This document shows, in pieces, positions 38,634 to 49,417 of a stretch of 64,000 nucleotides of DNA. The stretch's first letter is position 1, and each line of letters opens with the position of its first letter. Below the pieces are notes generated by a model, which worked only from the letters and a program-made list of their open reading frames with translations, did not search any database and was not told the DNA's origin. The translations under genes were made by a program, and so were the position numbers. The stretch comes from Streptomyces sp. NBC_00091 (GTDB lineage Bacteria > Actinomycetota > Actinomycetes > Streptomycetales > Streptomycetaceae). The stretch covers positions 2,542,001 to 2,606,000 of the forward strand of contig NZ_JAPEMA010000001.1 in NCBI RefSeq assembly GCF_026343185.1, written 5' to 3'.

Positions 38634-39002
38634 ATGCAGATTCGAATCTCCTGGCCCGCGGGCCTGCTCACCGCGACCCTTGACGAGACCCCGACCAGCA
38701 AGGCGCTGGCCGCGGCCCTCCCGATCTCCGCCTCCGCGAACACCTGGGGCGAGGAGGTCTACTTCGACACCGGGGTCTCCGTGGCCCTGGAGCACGACGC
38801 CCAGCAGGTCGTCGAGCCCGGCACGGTCGCGTTCTGGACCGAGGGCGACGCGCTCGCGCTGCCCTACGGCCCCACGCCCATCTCGCGCGGAGGCGAGAGC
38901 CGCCTGGCGAGCCCCTGCAACGTGCTCGGCTCGTTCGACGGCGACCCCCGCCTCCTGGCCACCGTCCGCGACGGCGACCCCATCCGCGTGGAACTGGTCT
39001 GA
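38634..39002 (+). CDS. Cyclophilin-like fold protein
   Basis: This 122-residue protein resembles the TM1367/cyclophilin-like-fold family, with TSKALAAALPI near the N-terminus, WGEEVYFDTG, and the closing segment PTPISRGGE. Known members lack prolyl-isomerase activity and have unknown function. The start ATG at 38634 lies just after a strong palindrome. It ends exactly next to hisC (convergent, no gap). Confidence 0.82.
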   Translation: MQIRISWPAGLLTATLDETPTSKALAAALPISASANTWGEEVYFDTGVSVALEHDAQQVVEPGTVAFWTEGDALALPYGPTPISRGGESRLASPCNVLGSFDGDPRLLATVRDGDPIRVELV

Positions 39003-40082
39003 CTACAGCTCCTTGAAGAAGGCCTCCGCCGCGTGCAGGAAGAGGTCGTTCGCCTCGGTCTCACCGATCGTGACCCGCAGGCCCTCGCCCGCGAAGGGCC
39101 GGACCACCACACCGGCCTTCTCGCAGGCCGCCGCGAAATCGGCGGTCCGCTCCCCCAGCCGCATCCACACGAAGTTGGCCTGCGTGTCCGGGACGGGCCA
39201 GCCCTGCGCGAGCAGCGTCTCGTGCACCCGGTTTCGCTCGCACACCAGCGCGCCGACCCGGCCCATCAGCTCGTCCTCGGCCTGCAGCGAGGCGACCGCC
39301 GCGTCCTGGGCGAGCTGGCTCACGCCGAAGGGCACCGCCGTCTTGCGCAGCGCCGCCGCCACCGGCTCGTGCGCCACCGCGAAGCCGACGCGCAGGCCGG
39401 CCAGCCCGTACGCCTTGGAGAAGGTGCGCAGCACGGCCACGTTCGGCCGGTTGCGGTAGAGCTCGATGCCGTCCGGCACATCGGCGTCGCGCACGAACTC
39501 GCGGTACGCCTCGTCCAGCACCACCAGGACGTCCGAGGGCACCCGGTCCAGGAACCGCTCCAGCTCGGCGCGGCGCACCGCGGTGCCGGTGGGGTTGTTG
39601 GGGTTGCAGACGAAGATCAGGCGCGTCCGGTCGGTGATCGCCGCGGCCATCGCGTCCAGGTCGTGCACGTCCCCGTCCGTCAGCGGCACCTGCACCGACG
39701 TCGCGCCGTTGATCTGCGTGATGATCGGGTAGGCCTCGAAGGACCGCCAGGCGTAGATGACCTCGTCACCGGGGCCGGCCGTCGACTGGATCAGCGACTG
39801 GGCCACGCCCACCGAGCCGGTGCCCGTGGCGATGTGCTCGACCGGCACCCCGAACCGCTCCGCCAGCTCGTTCACCAGCCCGGTGCACGCCATGTCGGGG
39901 TAGCGGTTGAAGCGTCCGGCGGCCGCGACCGCGGTCTCCAGGACCCCCGGCAGCGGCGGGTACGGGTTCTCGTTCGAGGACAGCTTGAACGCGACGGCCC
40001 CTCCCGCGGCGGCGGGCTTGCCGGGCTTGTAGGTGGGAATGCCGTCCAGCTCGGCGCGCAGCTTCGGGCTCTTCTCGCTCAC
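39003..40082 (-). CDS. hisC: Histidinol-phosphate/aromatic aminotransferase
   Basis: The 359-residue enzyme starts at GTG 40082, with GAGGAGG seven bases upstream; a longer start at 40127 adds only a poly-Arg leader. It is a PLP-dependent class I/II aminotransferase with [32 protein letters not shown] and the PLP Lys in [13 protein letters not shown]. It may act on histidinol phosphate or on aromatic amino acids (the Pat subgroup is similar), and no other his genes are nearby. Confidence 0.9.
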   Translation of the reverse strand: MSEKSPKLRAELDGIPTYKPGKPAAAGGAVAFKLSSNENPYPPLPGVLETAVAAAGRFNRYPDMACTGLVNELAERFGVPVEHIATGTGSVGVAQSLIQSTAGPGDEVIYAWRSFEAYPIITQINGATSVQVPLTDGDVHDLDAMAAAITDRTRLIFVCNPNNPTGTAVRRAELERFLDRVPSDVLVVLDEAYREFVRDADVPDGIELYRNRPNVAVLRTFSKAYGLAGLRVGFAVAHEPVAAALRKTAVPFGVSQLAQDAAVASLQAEDELMGRVGALVCERNRVHETLLAQGWPVPDTQANFVWMRLGERTADFAAACEKAGVVVRPFAGEGLRVTIGETEANDLFLHAAEAFFKEL

Positions 40083-40444
40083 CGCAGGTCCTCCTCGACC
40101 GTCCCGTCGACGTCTCCGTCGACTCAATACTGCTCACCTTATGAGGATTCCGCCGATCCGAGAATGGCGGGCGCCAGGAACACAGGGGGAGCGCACGCAT
40201 ATATGCGCGCGCCGGTGGCCTGCGCCGTGGCGCGCGTCCCTCGTGCAGGTGAGTTGAGACCGGCCCGAGACGGCTCCGTTTTGGCATGCTCGTACCCGCC
40301 GACAAGCCCCACTCTCGCCCTAACCCGCCAAATACATTCGATTCCAAGGTCATTGGGGGTGGCGAACCATGCAGAATCGTGCCTGTCAACGCGTGCATAT
40401 GCACCTGAACCACCCTCCCCTCCGAGCCCTACTATCGGCTCGCC
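40083..40444. other. 362-bp divergent intergenic region
   Basis: No gene is seen. The region holds the ribosome site and promoter of hisC on one side and, on the other, a palindrome and possible promoter for the LacI gene. A GC-alternating stretch ATATATGCGCGCGCC at 40200-40214 stands out, with possible Z-DNA character. Confidence 0.7.
40393..40435 (+). promoter_or_regulatory. Palindrome GTGCATATGCAC and -10 box of LacI-type gene
   Basis: The 12-bp perfect palindrome (40393-40404) adjoins a weak -35 CTGAAC (40405-40410). TACTAT (40430-40435) is a good -10 placed only 9 bp before the ATG at 40445, implying a leaderless or near-leaderless mRNA. The palindrome is a candidate autoregulatory operator. 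Confidence 0.5.
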
Positions 40445-41560
40445 ATGACAGCAGCAGGGAAGCACCAGGTGAGCCGGACCGAGACCACCCGGCGGGTCGG
40501 CGGCCGACAGGGCCGGGCCGGCATCAGGGACGTGGCCGCCGCGGCGGGCGTCTCCATCACAACCGTCTCCGACGCGCTCAATGGCAAGGGACGGCTGCCG
40601 GACGCCACCCGCCGCCACGTTCGCGAGGTAGCCGACCGGCTGGGGTACCGCCCCTCCGCCGCCGCCCGCACCCTCCGTACCGGCAAGTCGGGCCTCATCG
40701 GCCTGACCGTGACCACGTACGGGGATGAACCTTTCACCTTCACCGAATTCGCGTACTTCGCCGAGATGGCACGGGCCGCCACCTCCGCCGCGCTCGCCCG
40801 CGGCTACGCCCTCGTCATCCTCCCCGCCACCTCACGACACGACGTCTGGTCCAACGTGGCCCTCGACGGCACCGTCGTCATCGACCCCTCCGACCACGAC
40901 CCGGTCGTCAGCGAACTGGTCCGCCAGGGCCTGCCCGTGGTCTCCGACGGCCGCCCGGCCGGCACCCTCCCCGTCACCGCCTGGGTGGACAACGACCACG
41001 AGGCCGCCGTACTGGGCCTCCTCGACCACCTCGCCGCCGCCGGAGCCCGCCGCATCGGGCTGCTGACCGGCACCACCACCGACACCTACACCCGGCTCTC
41101 CACGACCGCCTACCTCAACTGGTGCGAGCGCGTCGGCCAGGACCCCGTCTACGAGTCCTACCCCGCCCACGACCCGTGCGCGGGCGCCGTCGCCGCCGAC
41201 CGGCTCCTCGCCCGCCCCGACCGGCCGGACGCCGTCTACGGGCTCTTCGACCCCAACGGCACCGACCTCCTCGCCGCCGCCCGGCGCTACGGGCTGCGGG
41301 TACCCGAGGACCTGCTCCTCGTCTGCTGCAGCGAATCCACCGTCTACGCGAACACCGAACCGCCCATCACCACGCTCTCCCTCAAGCCGCGCCGCATCGG
41401 AACCGCCGTCGTACAGCTGCTGATCGACGCGATCGAGGGGGTCGACACCGGGCGCCCGGTCGAGCAGGTGGTCCCGACCGAGCTGATCATCCGTACCTCC
41501 TCGCAGCGCAGGACCCCCCGCACCACCGTCAGCCCGCCCCGTTCACCGGCCCAGGACTGA
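40445..41560 (+). CDS. LacI-family transcriptional regulator
   Basis: This is a 371-residue repressor. The HTH begins at about residue 27 with RDVAAAAGVSITTVSDALNGKG, followed by the hinge helix PSAAARTLRTGKSG. The periplasmic-binding-protein-like sensor domain (about 80-345) is intact. It lacks an adjacent sugar transporter or hydrolase, so it is either a distant or a global regulator. The Ser/Thr/Pro/Arg-rich tail is disordered. Confidence 0.9.
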   Translation: MTAAGKHQVSRTETTRRVGGRQGRAGIRDVAAAAGVSITTVSDALNGKGRLPDATRRHVREVADRLGYRPSAAARTLRTGKSGLIGLTVTTYGDEPFTFTEFAYFAEMARAATSAALARGYALVILPATSRHDVWSNVALDGTVVIDPSDHDPVVSELVRQGLPVVSDGRPAGTLPVTAWVDNDHEAAVLGLLDHLAAAGARRIGLLTGTTTDTYTRLSTTAYLNWCERVGQDPVYESYPAHDPCAGAVAADRLLARPDRPDAVYGLFDPNGTDLLAAARRYGLRVPEDLLLVCCSESTVYANTEPPITTLSLKPRRIGTAVVQLLIDAIEGVDTGRPVEQVVPTELIIRTSSQRRTPRTTVSPPRSPAQD

Positions 41561-41758
41561 CCGTCACACCGCCGTACCGGCGGGGCCGACGGCCCCGCCG
41601 AGGATTTCAACAACACTCATATCGGGAGAAAACCACAGGAAGAACCGGTTCCGGCCAGGATTCACCACCCCTGGTGCGTCACAGAGCGCGAGCCGCATTC
41701 CTATGATGGGCGCACGACATCACGGACCCTCCGCCCCGGAGGTGAGGAGGGTCCGCAG

Positions 41759-43066
41759 GTGTACGGCAGCGCGACGGTGGTGGAGGGGTCGATGACTCAG
41801 GGGGCCGGTCAGGGACCCGCGATGCGGACGGACACGCTGCGGGACTTCCGGGTGCCGGTCTCCGAACCCGTGCCGTACCCCGCGCCCGCCGCGCCGCCCG
41901 GCGAGGCCCCCGTGTACGGCGAGGCCCCCGTCTACGGCGAGGCCCCGGTGTACGGCGAGTACCCCGCGTACTACGAGGAGAGCGCGCCCGTGCCCCCGCG
42001 GCCCGGCTACGCCCCGGACCACGCCGACCACCCGGGCACCGCCCTCCTCGCCCGCCCCGGGACGGAGACCGTCCCGCAGCAGCGCGCCGCGGGCGACGGC
42101 GAGTACGCCGCCGAGGAGGACCCCGACGACGGCTACACCCCGACCCGGCGCGACCTGCCCGTCATCGGCCGCGGCGCGGCGGGCGGGCCCGGCGACACCG
42201 TGCAGGTCCACTACGTCCCCCAGGAGGCCCCGGGCTCAGGTCCCGGCCCCCTGTACGTCGTCGGCGACGTACACGGCTACCTGGACGAGCTCATCAGGGA
42301 ACTCCAGGCCCAGCACCTCATCGACGCCGAGTGCCGCTGGTCCGCCGGCAACGCCCGGCTCTGGTTCCTCGGAGACTTCACCGACCGGGGCCCCGACGGC
42401 ATCGGCGTCATCGACCTCGTCATGCGGCTGTCCGCCGAGGCCGCCGCCGCCGGCGGCTACTGCAAGGCCCTGATGGGCAACCACGAGCTGCTCCTCATCG
42501 GCGCCAAGCGCTTCGGGGACACCCCCGTGAACTCCGGCGCCGGCACCGCCACCTTCCAGGCCGCCTGGCTGCTCAATGGCGGCCAGCGCACCGACATGGA
42601 GCGCCTGGAGGACGTCCACCTCCAGTGGATGTCCCGCCTCGACGCGGCCACGCTGCAGGACGGACACCTGCTGCTCCACTCCGACACCACGGCGTACCTG
42701 GACTACGGCGACTCCATCGAGGACGTCAACGACACCATCCACGAGCTGCTCAACCGGGGCGACGCCGACATCACCTGGGACCTCTTCCGCAAGTTCACCA
42801 AGCGGTTCGCCTTCCGCGACGAGGAGACCGGCCCCCAGGCCGTACGGGAACTCCTCGGCACCTACGGCGGCAGCCGCGTCGTCCACGGCCACAGCCCCAT
42901 CCCGTACCTGCTCGGCGAAGTCGGCGCCGAGGACGGCGAGGACTCCCACGGCCCGGAGGCCGTGGACGGACCGCACGTGTACGCCGACGGGCTGGCCATC
43001 GCGATGGACGGCGGCGTGACGATGGCGGGCAAGCTGCTCGTCGTTCAACTACCTCTGCGCGACTGA
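41759..43066 (+). CDS. Calcineurin-like metallophosphoesterase with repeat N-terminus
   Basis: This is a 435-residue protein. Its N-terminal ~160 residues are Pro/Tyr/Glu-rich and disordered, including tandem GEAPVY repeats. The phosphatase domain follows with VGDVHGY, GDFTDRGPDG, GNHELLL and VHGHSPI, the dimetal site of PPP-type phosphatases and Ap4A hydrolases. The substrate could be phosphoprotein or dinucleotide. GTG 41759 is chosen because GAGGAGGG ends 7 bases before it; ATG 41792 is an alternative. Confidence 0.9.
   Translation: MYGSATVVEGSMTQGAGQGPAMRTDTLRDFRVPVSEPVPYPAPAAPPGEAPVYGEAPVYGEAPVYGEYPAYYEESAPVPPRPGYAPDHADHPGTALLARPGTETVPQQRAAGDGEYAAEEDPDDGYTPTRRDLPVIGRGAAGGPGDTVQVHYVPQEAPGSGPGPLYVVGDVHGYLDELIRELQAQHLIDAECRWSAGNARLWFLGDFTDRGPDGIGVIDLVMRLSAEAAAAGGYCKALMGNHELLLIGAKRFGDTPVNSGAGTATFQAAWLLNGGQRTDMERLEDVHLQWMSRLDAATLQDGHLLLHSDTTAYLDYGDSIEDVNDTIHELLNRGDADITWDLFRKFTKRFAFRDEETGPQAVRELLGTYGGSRVVHGHSPIPYLLGEVGAEDGEDSHGPEAVDGPHVYADGLAIAMDGGVTMAGKLLVVQLPLRD
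41905..41965 (+). repeat. Tandem 18-bp repeat inside metallophosphoesterase gene
   Basis: GGCGAGGCCCCCGTGTAC-type units occur about three times in a row, each encoding GEAPVY. Copy number is likely to vary between strains. Confidence 0.8.
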
Positions 43067-43095
43067 GCGTTCTCGGAGCGGGGTATTTCAGCAAA

Positions 43096-43120
43096 GCCCC
43101 TGTCACGGCGTGGCAGGGGC
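43096..43120 (+). terminator. Hairpin terminator after metallophosphoesterase gene
   Basis: GCCCCTGTCA and TGGCAGGGGC form a 10-bp stem with one G-T pair and a CGGCG loop, 30 bp after the stop codon. Confidence 0.7.
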
Positions 43121-43223
43121 GCTCTACCATCGCTCTATCCGTAGCAGGCTCTCCTCCGTTTGTGCCGGCGCCCGCGGATCCACGCGGCGCACACCGGCTC
43201 GTACGGAGCATCGGGGGATGCAC

Positions 43224-44033
43224 ATGACCAGCGCTCCGCACCTGCTCACCGAAGACCGACCGGAGTTCGATCGGCTCCTCGACGAGGCGCTGCGCACGGC
43301 GGACGAACGGCCCGAGCTCGCCACCCTCGGCGAACGGCTGAACGCCGAACAACTGCGCACCATGGCCCAGGCCGCCACCACACTGCTCACCGCCGCCGCG
43401 GCCGCCGAGTACGGCCACTACGTGAAGGTACGGGAGGAACTGCGCGACGGGGCCCTGTCGGCCTCGGGCACGGGCGGCGAGGACGGCACCGAGGAACAGG
43501 ACGACGGAGCCGGGGTGAGCGCCGTGGTCGGCGTCCTCGCACCGGTCCTGGCGGGCACCGCCATGCTGATCTTCCTGCTGGTGGGCTACGGCCTCAAGAT
43601 GATCGAACCCGAACCGGCCTTCGCCCAGACCATGCTGACGGCGGGCTGGCTCTTCGGCGCGCTCACGGTGGCCGCCCTGCTCTTCGCGGTGATCGGACTG
43701 CTGGTGACGGCCCTGCGCAACAGCTCCACGCAGGTCGCCGCCGAGGAGAGCGTGCCGGTACCCGACGAGCTCTCCCGCGCCCGGGAGGCCTGGCGCAACG
43801 CGCTGCTGGAGCGGGGCATCGTGCCGTTCCTGCGCGACGCCCTGGCCGACCCGACCGCCGGACCGGGCTACCCGGTGCCCCGTACGCCGGGGGCCGGGCG
43901 CATCCCCAGCCTGGGGTACAGCCGGCCCGACTTCACCAGCCCGGGCCCGGCCTCCCAGGGGCCCCGCCCCGGCTACACCCCGCCGGACTTCACCAGCCCG
44001 GACTTCGGCGGCCCGGACCACGAGCCCGAATGA
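43224..44033 (+). CDS. Two-helix membrane protein of unknown function
   Basis: This is a 269-residue protein. An N-terminal soluble helical segment (about 1-75) contains LNAEQLRTMAQAATTLL; two membrane helices follow at about 98-120 and 137-160. The C-terminal cytoplasmic tail has repeated PDFTSP motifs (PDFTSPG, PDFTSPD) and is disordered. I do not recognise the family. ATG 43224, six bases after CGGGGG, is preferred over ATG 43218. Confidence 0.75.
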   Translation: MTSAPHLLTEDRPEFDRLLDEALRTADERPELATLGERLNAEQLRTMAQAATTLLTAAAAAEYGHYVKVREELRDGALSASGTGGEDGTEEQDDGAGVSAVVGVLAPVLAGTAMLIFLLVGYGLKMIEPEPAFAQTMLTAGWLFGALTVAALLFAVIGLLVTALRNSSTQVAAEESVPVPDELSRAREAWRNALLERGIVPFLRDALADPTAGPGYPVPRTPGAGRIPSLGYSRPDFTSPGPASQGPRPGYTPPDFTSPDFGGPDHEPE

Positions 44034-44069
44034 CCGCCTGGCCGGTGGCCGGTGGCCGCGGCAACGGCA

Positions 44070-44105
44070 CCGGCCCGCGACTCCCCCCATGAGGTCGCGG
44101 GCCGG
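44070..44105. terminator. Bidirectional terminator between convergent genes
   Basis: CCGGCCCGCGAC (44070-44081) pairs with GTCGCGGGCCGG (44094-44105), a 12-bp stem and 12-nt loop between the membrane protein and thiC. Confidence 0.8.
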
Positions 44106-44119
44106 ACCGGTACTCCGGG

Positions 44120-46036
<1,917 letters not shown>

Positions 46037-46121
46037 CGCGTTGTGCAAAGTAGCCCCCACGCTAGCGTCATCTATGGCGTGCTGAACAGTGGGCCCCCTG
46101 AACTCTTGCGATGATCTGCCG

Positions 46122-47534
46122 GTGACGTACTCGCCGCAGCCTCCCAACGAGCCCACAGAACCCTTGGGCCACACCGGCCACGAGCACGCGTCCCACGGGC
46201 ATGCGGCCGGGTCCTCCCACGGGCATTCCCACGGCCACAGCCACGGCCACGGGCCGGCGGCCCCGGTCTCCAAGCACCTGCGCAAGGTGATCGCCGCCGT
46301 ACTGATCCCCTTCGCCGCCGCCGTCTTCGTCGGCATGGCGGTGCTCTGGCCCGGCGGCGCCCCCGCGCACGAGCGGACCGGGGTGGGCTTCGACCGGCAG
46401 ACCCAGCAGGGCAAGGTCGTCGCACTCGCGAAGGTCGACTGCAAATCGGTCAACGCCGCGCAGGTCCCCCCGACGGGCGACACCTCCACCCCCGAGGGCC
46501 GCGAGGCGCAGGCCGCCCAGACCGGCGAGTGCAAGAAGGCCACCATCGAGGTCGCCAGCGGCCCGGACCAGGGCCGCGCCTTCTTCGAGATCGTCCAGCC
46601 CGGCGCGCCACGGCAGCTGGAGAAGGGCCAGGAGGTGGTGGTCGCCTACGCGCCGGACGCGCCGCGGGACCTCCAGTACTCGGTGATCGACCTGAACCGG
46701 AAGTTCCCGATGGCGCTGCTCGCCGGGATCTTCGCCGTCGCGGTCGTCGTGGTGGGCCGGATGCGCGGCCTGTTCGCCCTCGTGGCGCTCGTCGTCAGCT
46801 TCGGGATCCTGACGCTCTTCATCCTCCCGGCGATCCTCCAGGGCTCGAACCCCCTGGTCGTGGCGGTCGTCGGGGCCAGCGCGATCATGCTGATCGCGCT
46901 CTACATGTGCCACGGGCTGACGGCCAGGACCTCGGTCGCCGTCCTCGGCACCCTGGTCTCGCTCCTGCTGATCGGACTGCTGGGCTCACTGTTCATCGGC
47001 TGGGCGTTCCTGAGCGGCAACACGGACGACAACACCGGGCTGATCCACGGGCTCTACCCGGACATCGACATGAGCGGTTTGCTGCTCGCAGGCGTGATCA
47101 TCGGATCGCTCGGCGTGCTCGACGACGTGACCGTCACTCAGACCTCGGCCGTCTGGGAACTCCACCAGGCCGACCCGGACATGGGCCCGCGCGCCTTGTA
47201 CCGGGCCGCCATCCGGATCGGCCGCGACCACATCGCGTCCGTGGTCAACACCCTCGTGCTGGCGTATGCCGGCGCCGCACTGCCTCTCCTGCTGCTGTTC
47301 TCGATCGCGAACAGCAGCATGGGTACGGTGGCCAACAGCGAGCTGGTCGCGGAGGAGATCGTACGGACCCTCGTGGGCTCCATCGGGCTGGTGGCCTCGG
47401 TGCCCGTGACCACGGCGCTGGCCGCGCTGGTGGTTTCCGCCGACCGTCCGGGGTCTTCGGCGGGCCTCCCGGCAGGGGCTCCGGCCGCGGGACCGTCCCG
47501 CGGCGGGCGGGGCCGCCGGCGGCGCAAGCGCTGA
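46122..47534 (+). CDS. YibE/F-family membrane protein with His-rich N-terminus
   Basis: This ~470-residue protein has a cytoplasmic His-rich leader (HSHGHSHGHG), a first membrane helix, an extracytoplasmic domain (about 75-190) and six or more C-terminal helices with the YibE/F pattern GSLGVLDDVTVTQ. The function is not established; the His-rich leader suggests metal contact. It is divergent from thiC. GTG 46122 is preferred; GTG 46089 is in frame but lacks a better ribosome site. Confidence 0.88.
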   Translation: MTYSPQPPNEPTEPLGHTGHEHASHGHAAGSSHGHSHGHSHGHGPAAPVSKHLRKVIAAVLIPFAAAVFVGMAVLWPGGAPAHERTGVGFDRQTQQGKVVALAKVDCKSVNAAQVPPTGDTSTPEGREAQAAQTGECKKATIEVASGPDQGRAFFEIVQPGAPRQLEKGQEVVVAYAPDAPRDLQYSVIDLNRKFPMALLAGIFAVAVVVVGRMRGLFALVALVVSFGILTLFILPAILQGSNPLVVAVVGASAIMLIALYMCHGLTARTSVAVLGTLVSLLLIGLLGSLFIGWAFLSGNTDDNTGLIHGLYPDIDMSGLLLAGVIIGSLGVLDDVTVTQTSAVWELHQADPDMGPRALYRAAIRIGRDHIASVVNTLVLAYAGAALPLLLLFSIANSSMGTVANSELVAEEIVRTLVGSIGLVASVPVTTALAALVVSADRPGSSAGLPAGAPAAGPSRGGRGRRRRKR

Positions 47535-47540
47535 GGTCCT

Positions 47541-47610
47541 CGGCCCGAGTTAGCCCGAGTTAGCCCGCGTCAGCCCGCGTCAGCCCGCGTCAGCCCGCAT
47601 TAGCCCGCGT
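47541..47610. repeat. Seven tandem copies of a 10-bp repeat
   Basis: Units of (T/C)AGCCCG(A/C)GT run head to tail from 47541 to 47610 between the convergent YibE/F and ssgA genes, with the ssgA stop inside the array. The two outer copies are diverged and the middle three are identical. Replication slippage could change copy number and the ssgA C-terminus. Confidence 0.85.
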
Positions 47611-48049
47611 TCCGCTCGTTCTGCTGCGATCCGGCGAGGATCTTGCCGAGCGCCTCGTCGAGGTTCTCCTCGAAGTCGGCGAGGTTGCGTTCCTGACCGA
47701 GCGGGACGAGCCGGTCGGTCCGGTCGAGGAACGCGACGAGCGGCGCCGCGCCCGCGCGGAACAGGGCCCGGTCGCTGCCGACCTGGAGCCGGATGTGGAC
47801 GTCGCACAGCTCCTCCGGGTCGGTGGGGGCGATGTGCACGTCGCCGTCACCGCACGGCTTGTTGATGCCGTCGAGAAGCAGCTCCCGGCCGAACGCCCAC
47901 GTCACGGGCGCGTCTCCGGGAAGGTGGAAGGTCAGGCGTACGGCGTAGGGGTCACGAGCGTCGTACCGGAGTTCCACCGGGATCCGGAACGAGAGCTCCT
48001 CGGAAACGAGGAAGCTCATCATGACCTCTGCCTGTACCGACTCGCGCAT
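47600..48049 (-). CDS. ssgA: Sporulation/cell division regulator SsgA
   Basis: This 149-residue SALP-family protein begins MRESVQAEVMMSFLVSEELSF and includes VTWAFGRELL, which identifies it as SsgA itself rather than SsgB-G. SsgA localises SsgB and hence FtsZ at sporulation septa in aerial hyphae and promotes branching. Its activator gene ssgR lies just upstream on the same strand. The stop codon falls within the 10-bp repeat array. Confidence 0.95.
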   Translation of the reverse strand: MRESVQAEVMMSFLVSEELSFRIPVELRYDARDPYAVRLTFHLPGDAPVTWAFGRELLLDGINKPCGDGDVHIAPTDPEELCDVHIRLQVGSDRALFRAGAAPLVAFLDRTDRLVPLGQERNLADFEENLDEALGKILAGSQQNERNAG

Positions 48050-48145
48050 TGCCTACCCCGCTGTAGTGGAAGTGGCCAGGAATGTCCCCCAGGGCCCTCT
48101 TGACAAGGGTGGTGGAAGCGCTAGCAGATCACAAGGAGTGAGTTT

Positions 48146-48916
48146 TCAGATACTGATAGAGAACGAGAGGGTGCTCAACAGCGCGCCTACTTCACTCCGT
48201 AGCCGATCAACCACATAGAGCAACCGGTCTTCCTGGTGCAAGGGCAGCGAAATCGCCATGGTCGCGGCGGTGTCCCCGGCCGTGATCGGGATGGCCGCGC
48301 ACACCGTGCCCAGGGCGTATTCCTGTCGCTCGATCACGGGCTGCATCCGCTCCAGGGAGCCGATCCGCTGCTCCAGCGCGTGCATGTCCCGCACGGTGTA
48401 GGGCGTGATGCTCTCGACCGGGTGGCGGTCGTAGTAGTCCCTGCGCGTCTTCTCGTCGAGCTGCCCGAGCAGGCACTGCCCGATGGCGTGCGCGTGTCCG
48501 GTCGCGCGGAAGTCGGCCCATTCCTCGCAGGCGGGGTTGGCCGGGGTGTCCGAGACACCCACGAGCTCGATCTCACCCTCGCGGAAAACCGCGAAGTAGA
48601 CGGGGGCTCCGACCGCGTCGCGGAAGTGCGCGAGCGAGTCGAGGATCATGCTGCGACGTTTCTGCTGAAGTCCGCCGCCCGCCAGCCGGCCGGCCGCGTC
48701 GCCGAGGACGAAGACCCCGCTCTCCCGGCGCAGGTATCCCTCGTGCGTCAGGGTCCGCAGCAGGTGGTACGCGGTGGGGAGCGGGAGCCCGGCTTCGCGC
48801 GCCAGTTGTTTCGCCGGGGCTCCCTCGCTATGGGAACCCACTGCTTCCAGGAGCCTCAACGCCCTCTGCACCGACCCGATCAGGGTCGGCACACCCGCAT
48901 TGTGAACCGGAGCCAA
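48146..48916 (-). CDS. ssgR: IclR-family regulator SsgR, activator of ssgA
   Basis: This 256-residue regulator has an N-terminal winged helix (SVQRALRLLEAVG, LAREAGLPLPTAYHLLRTL) and a C-terminal IclR effector domain (about 80-250). In S. coelicolor SsgR is the IclR-type activator that drives ssgA, and the ssgR-ssgA order is the same here. The reading frame allows TTG 48916 with GGGGGTGAG upstream; GTG 48892 is a plausible shorter start. The 96-bp gap to ssgA holds the ssgA promoter. Confidence 0.93.
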   Translation of the reverse strand: MAPVHNAGVPTLIGSVQRALRLLEAVGSHSEGAPAKQLAREAGLPLPTAYHLLRTLTHEGYLRRESGVFVLGDAAGRLAGGGLQQKRRSMILDSLAHFRDAVGAPVYFAVFREGEIELVGVSDTPANPACEEWADFRATGHAHAIGQCLLGQLDEKTRRDYYDRHPVESITPYTVRDMHALEQRIGSLERMQPVIERQEYALGTVCAAIPITAGDTAATMAISLPLHQEDRLLYVVDRLRSEVGALLSTLSFSISI

Positions 48917-49039
48917 AGCTCACCCCCAGGGAACGGCACAGATTGCCACTCTATCCGCCGATTCCCGGGGTGTGGGCGGTTTGGCCGGTCCCATTCCCCC
49001 ACCTGGGTTAATCCCGCTACCCCTTGGGGTCCGGGCCTC

Positions 49040-49267
49040 CTACCAGTCGCTGGAGGAGGTCTTCGCACCGCTGCCGGTGAACTTCTTGACCACGAAGACC
49101 AGGGCGCCGACGAGGGCGACGAAGAGCAGCAGCTGGAAGGCGAACGAGATCAGCGTGCTGAGCACGGAGGTGATCACTCCGCCGAAGACGAAGAACGCCA
49201 GCAGCGGTACGGCGACCCACTTGACCCACCAGGGCATGCCCGCGAACATCGCTCGGATCCCGTCCAT
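49040..49267 (-). CDS. Small DUF5326-type membrane protein
   Basis: This 75-residue protein starts MDGIRAMFAGMPWWVKW and has two hydrophobic segments (about 17-38 and 42-60), then a short polar tail (GSGAKTSSSDW). The start is preceded by GAAGAGG. It belongs to a small family found in Streptomyces; the function is unknown. Confidence 0.82.
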   Translation of the reverse strand: MDGIRAMFAGMPWWVKWVAVPLLAFFVFGGVITSVLSTLISFAFQLLLFVALVGALVFVVKKFTGSGAKTSSSDW

Positions 49268-49417
49268 GTTGCTACCTCTTCCTCGTCCGTGCGTCCGTTT
49301 CTTCCTCGCTCTCGATGCTAGGAGCCGGCCGCCCCGGACGGGGGCCCGCGAGCCCTCGGAACCCCCTGACCCGCCCCCTAGGGGGATCAGGGGTTCGACC
49401 CTCAGGGCGGATCGTGC

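Noticed and set aside
41905..41965. Short direct repeats considered as a CRISPR array
   Set aside because: The units are contiguous without spacers and encode an in-frame peptide repeat; no cas genes are present.
48050..48145. Additional small gene between ssgR and ssgA
   Set aside because: Only 96 bp, no open frame of note; it fits the ssgA promoter and leader.
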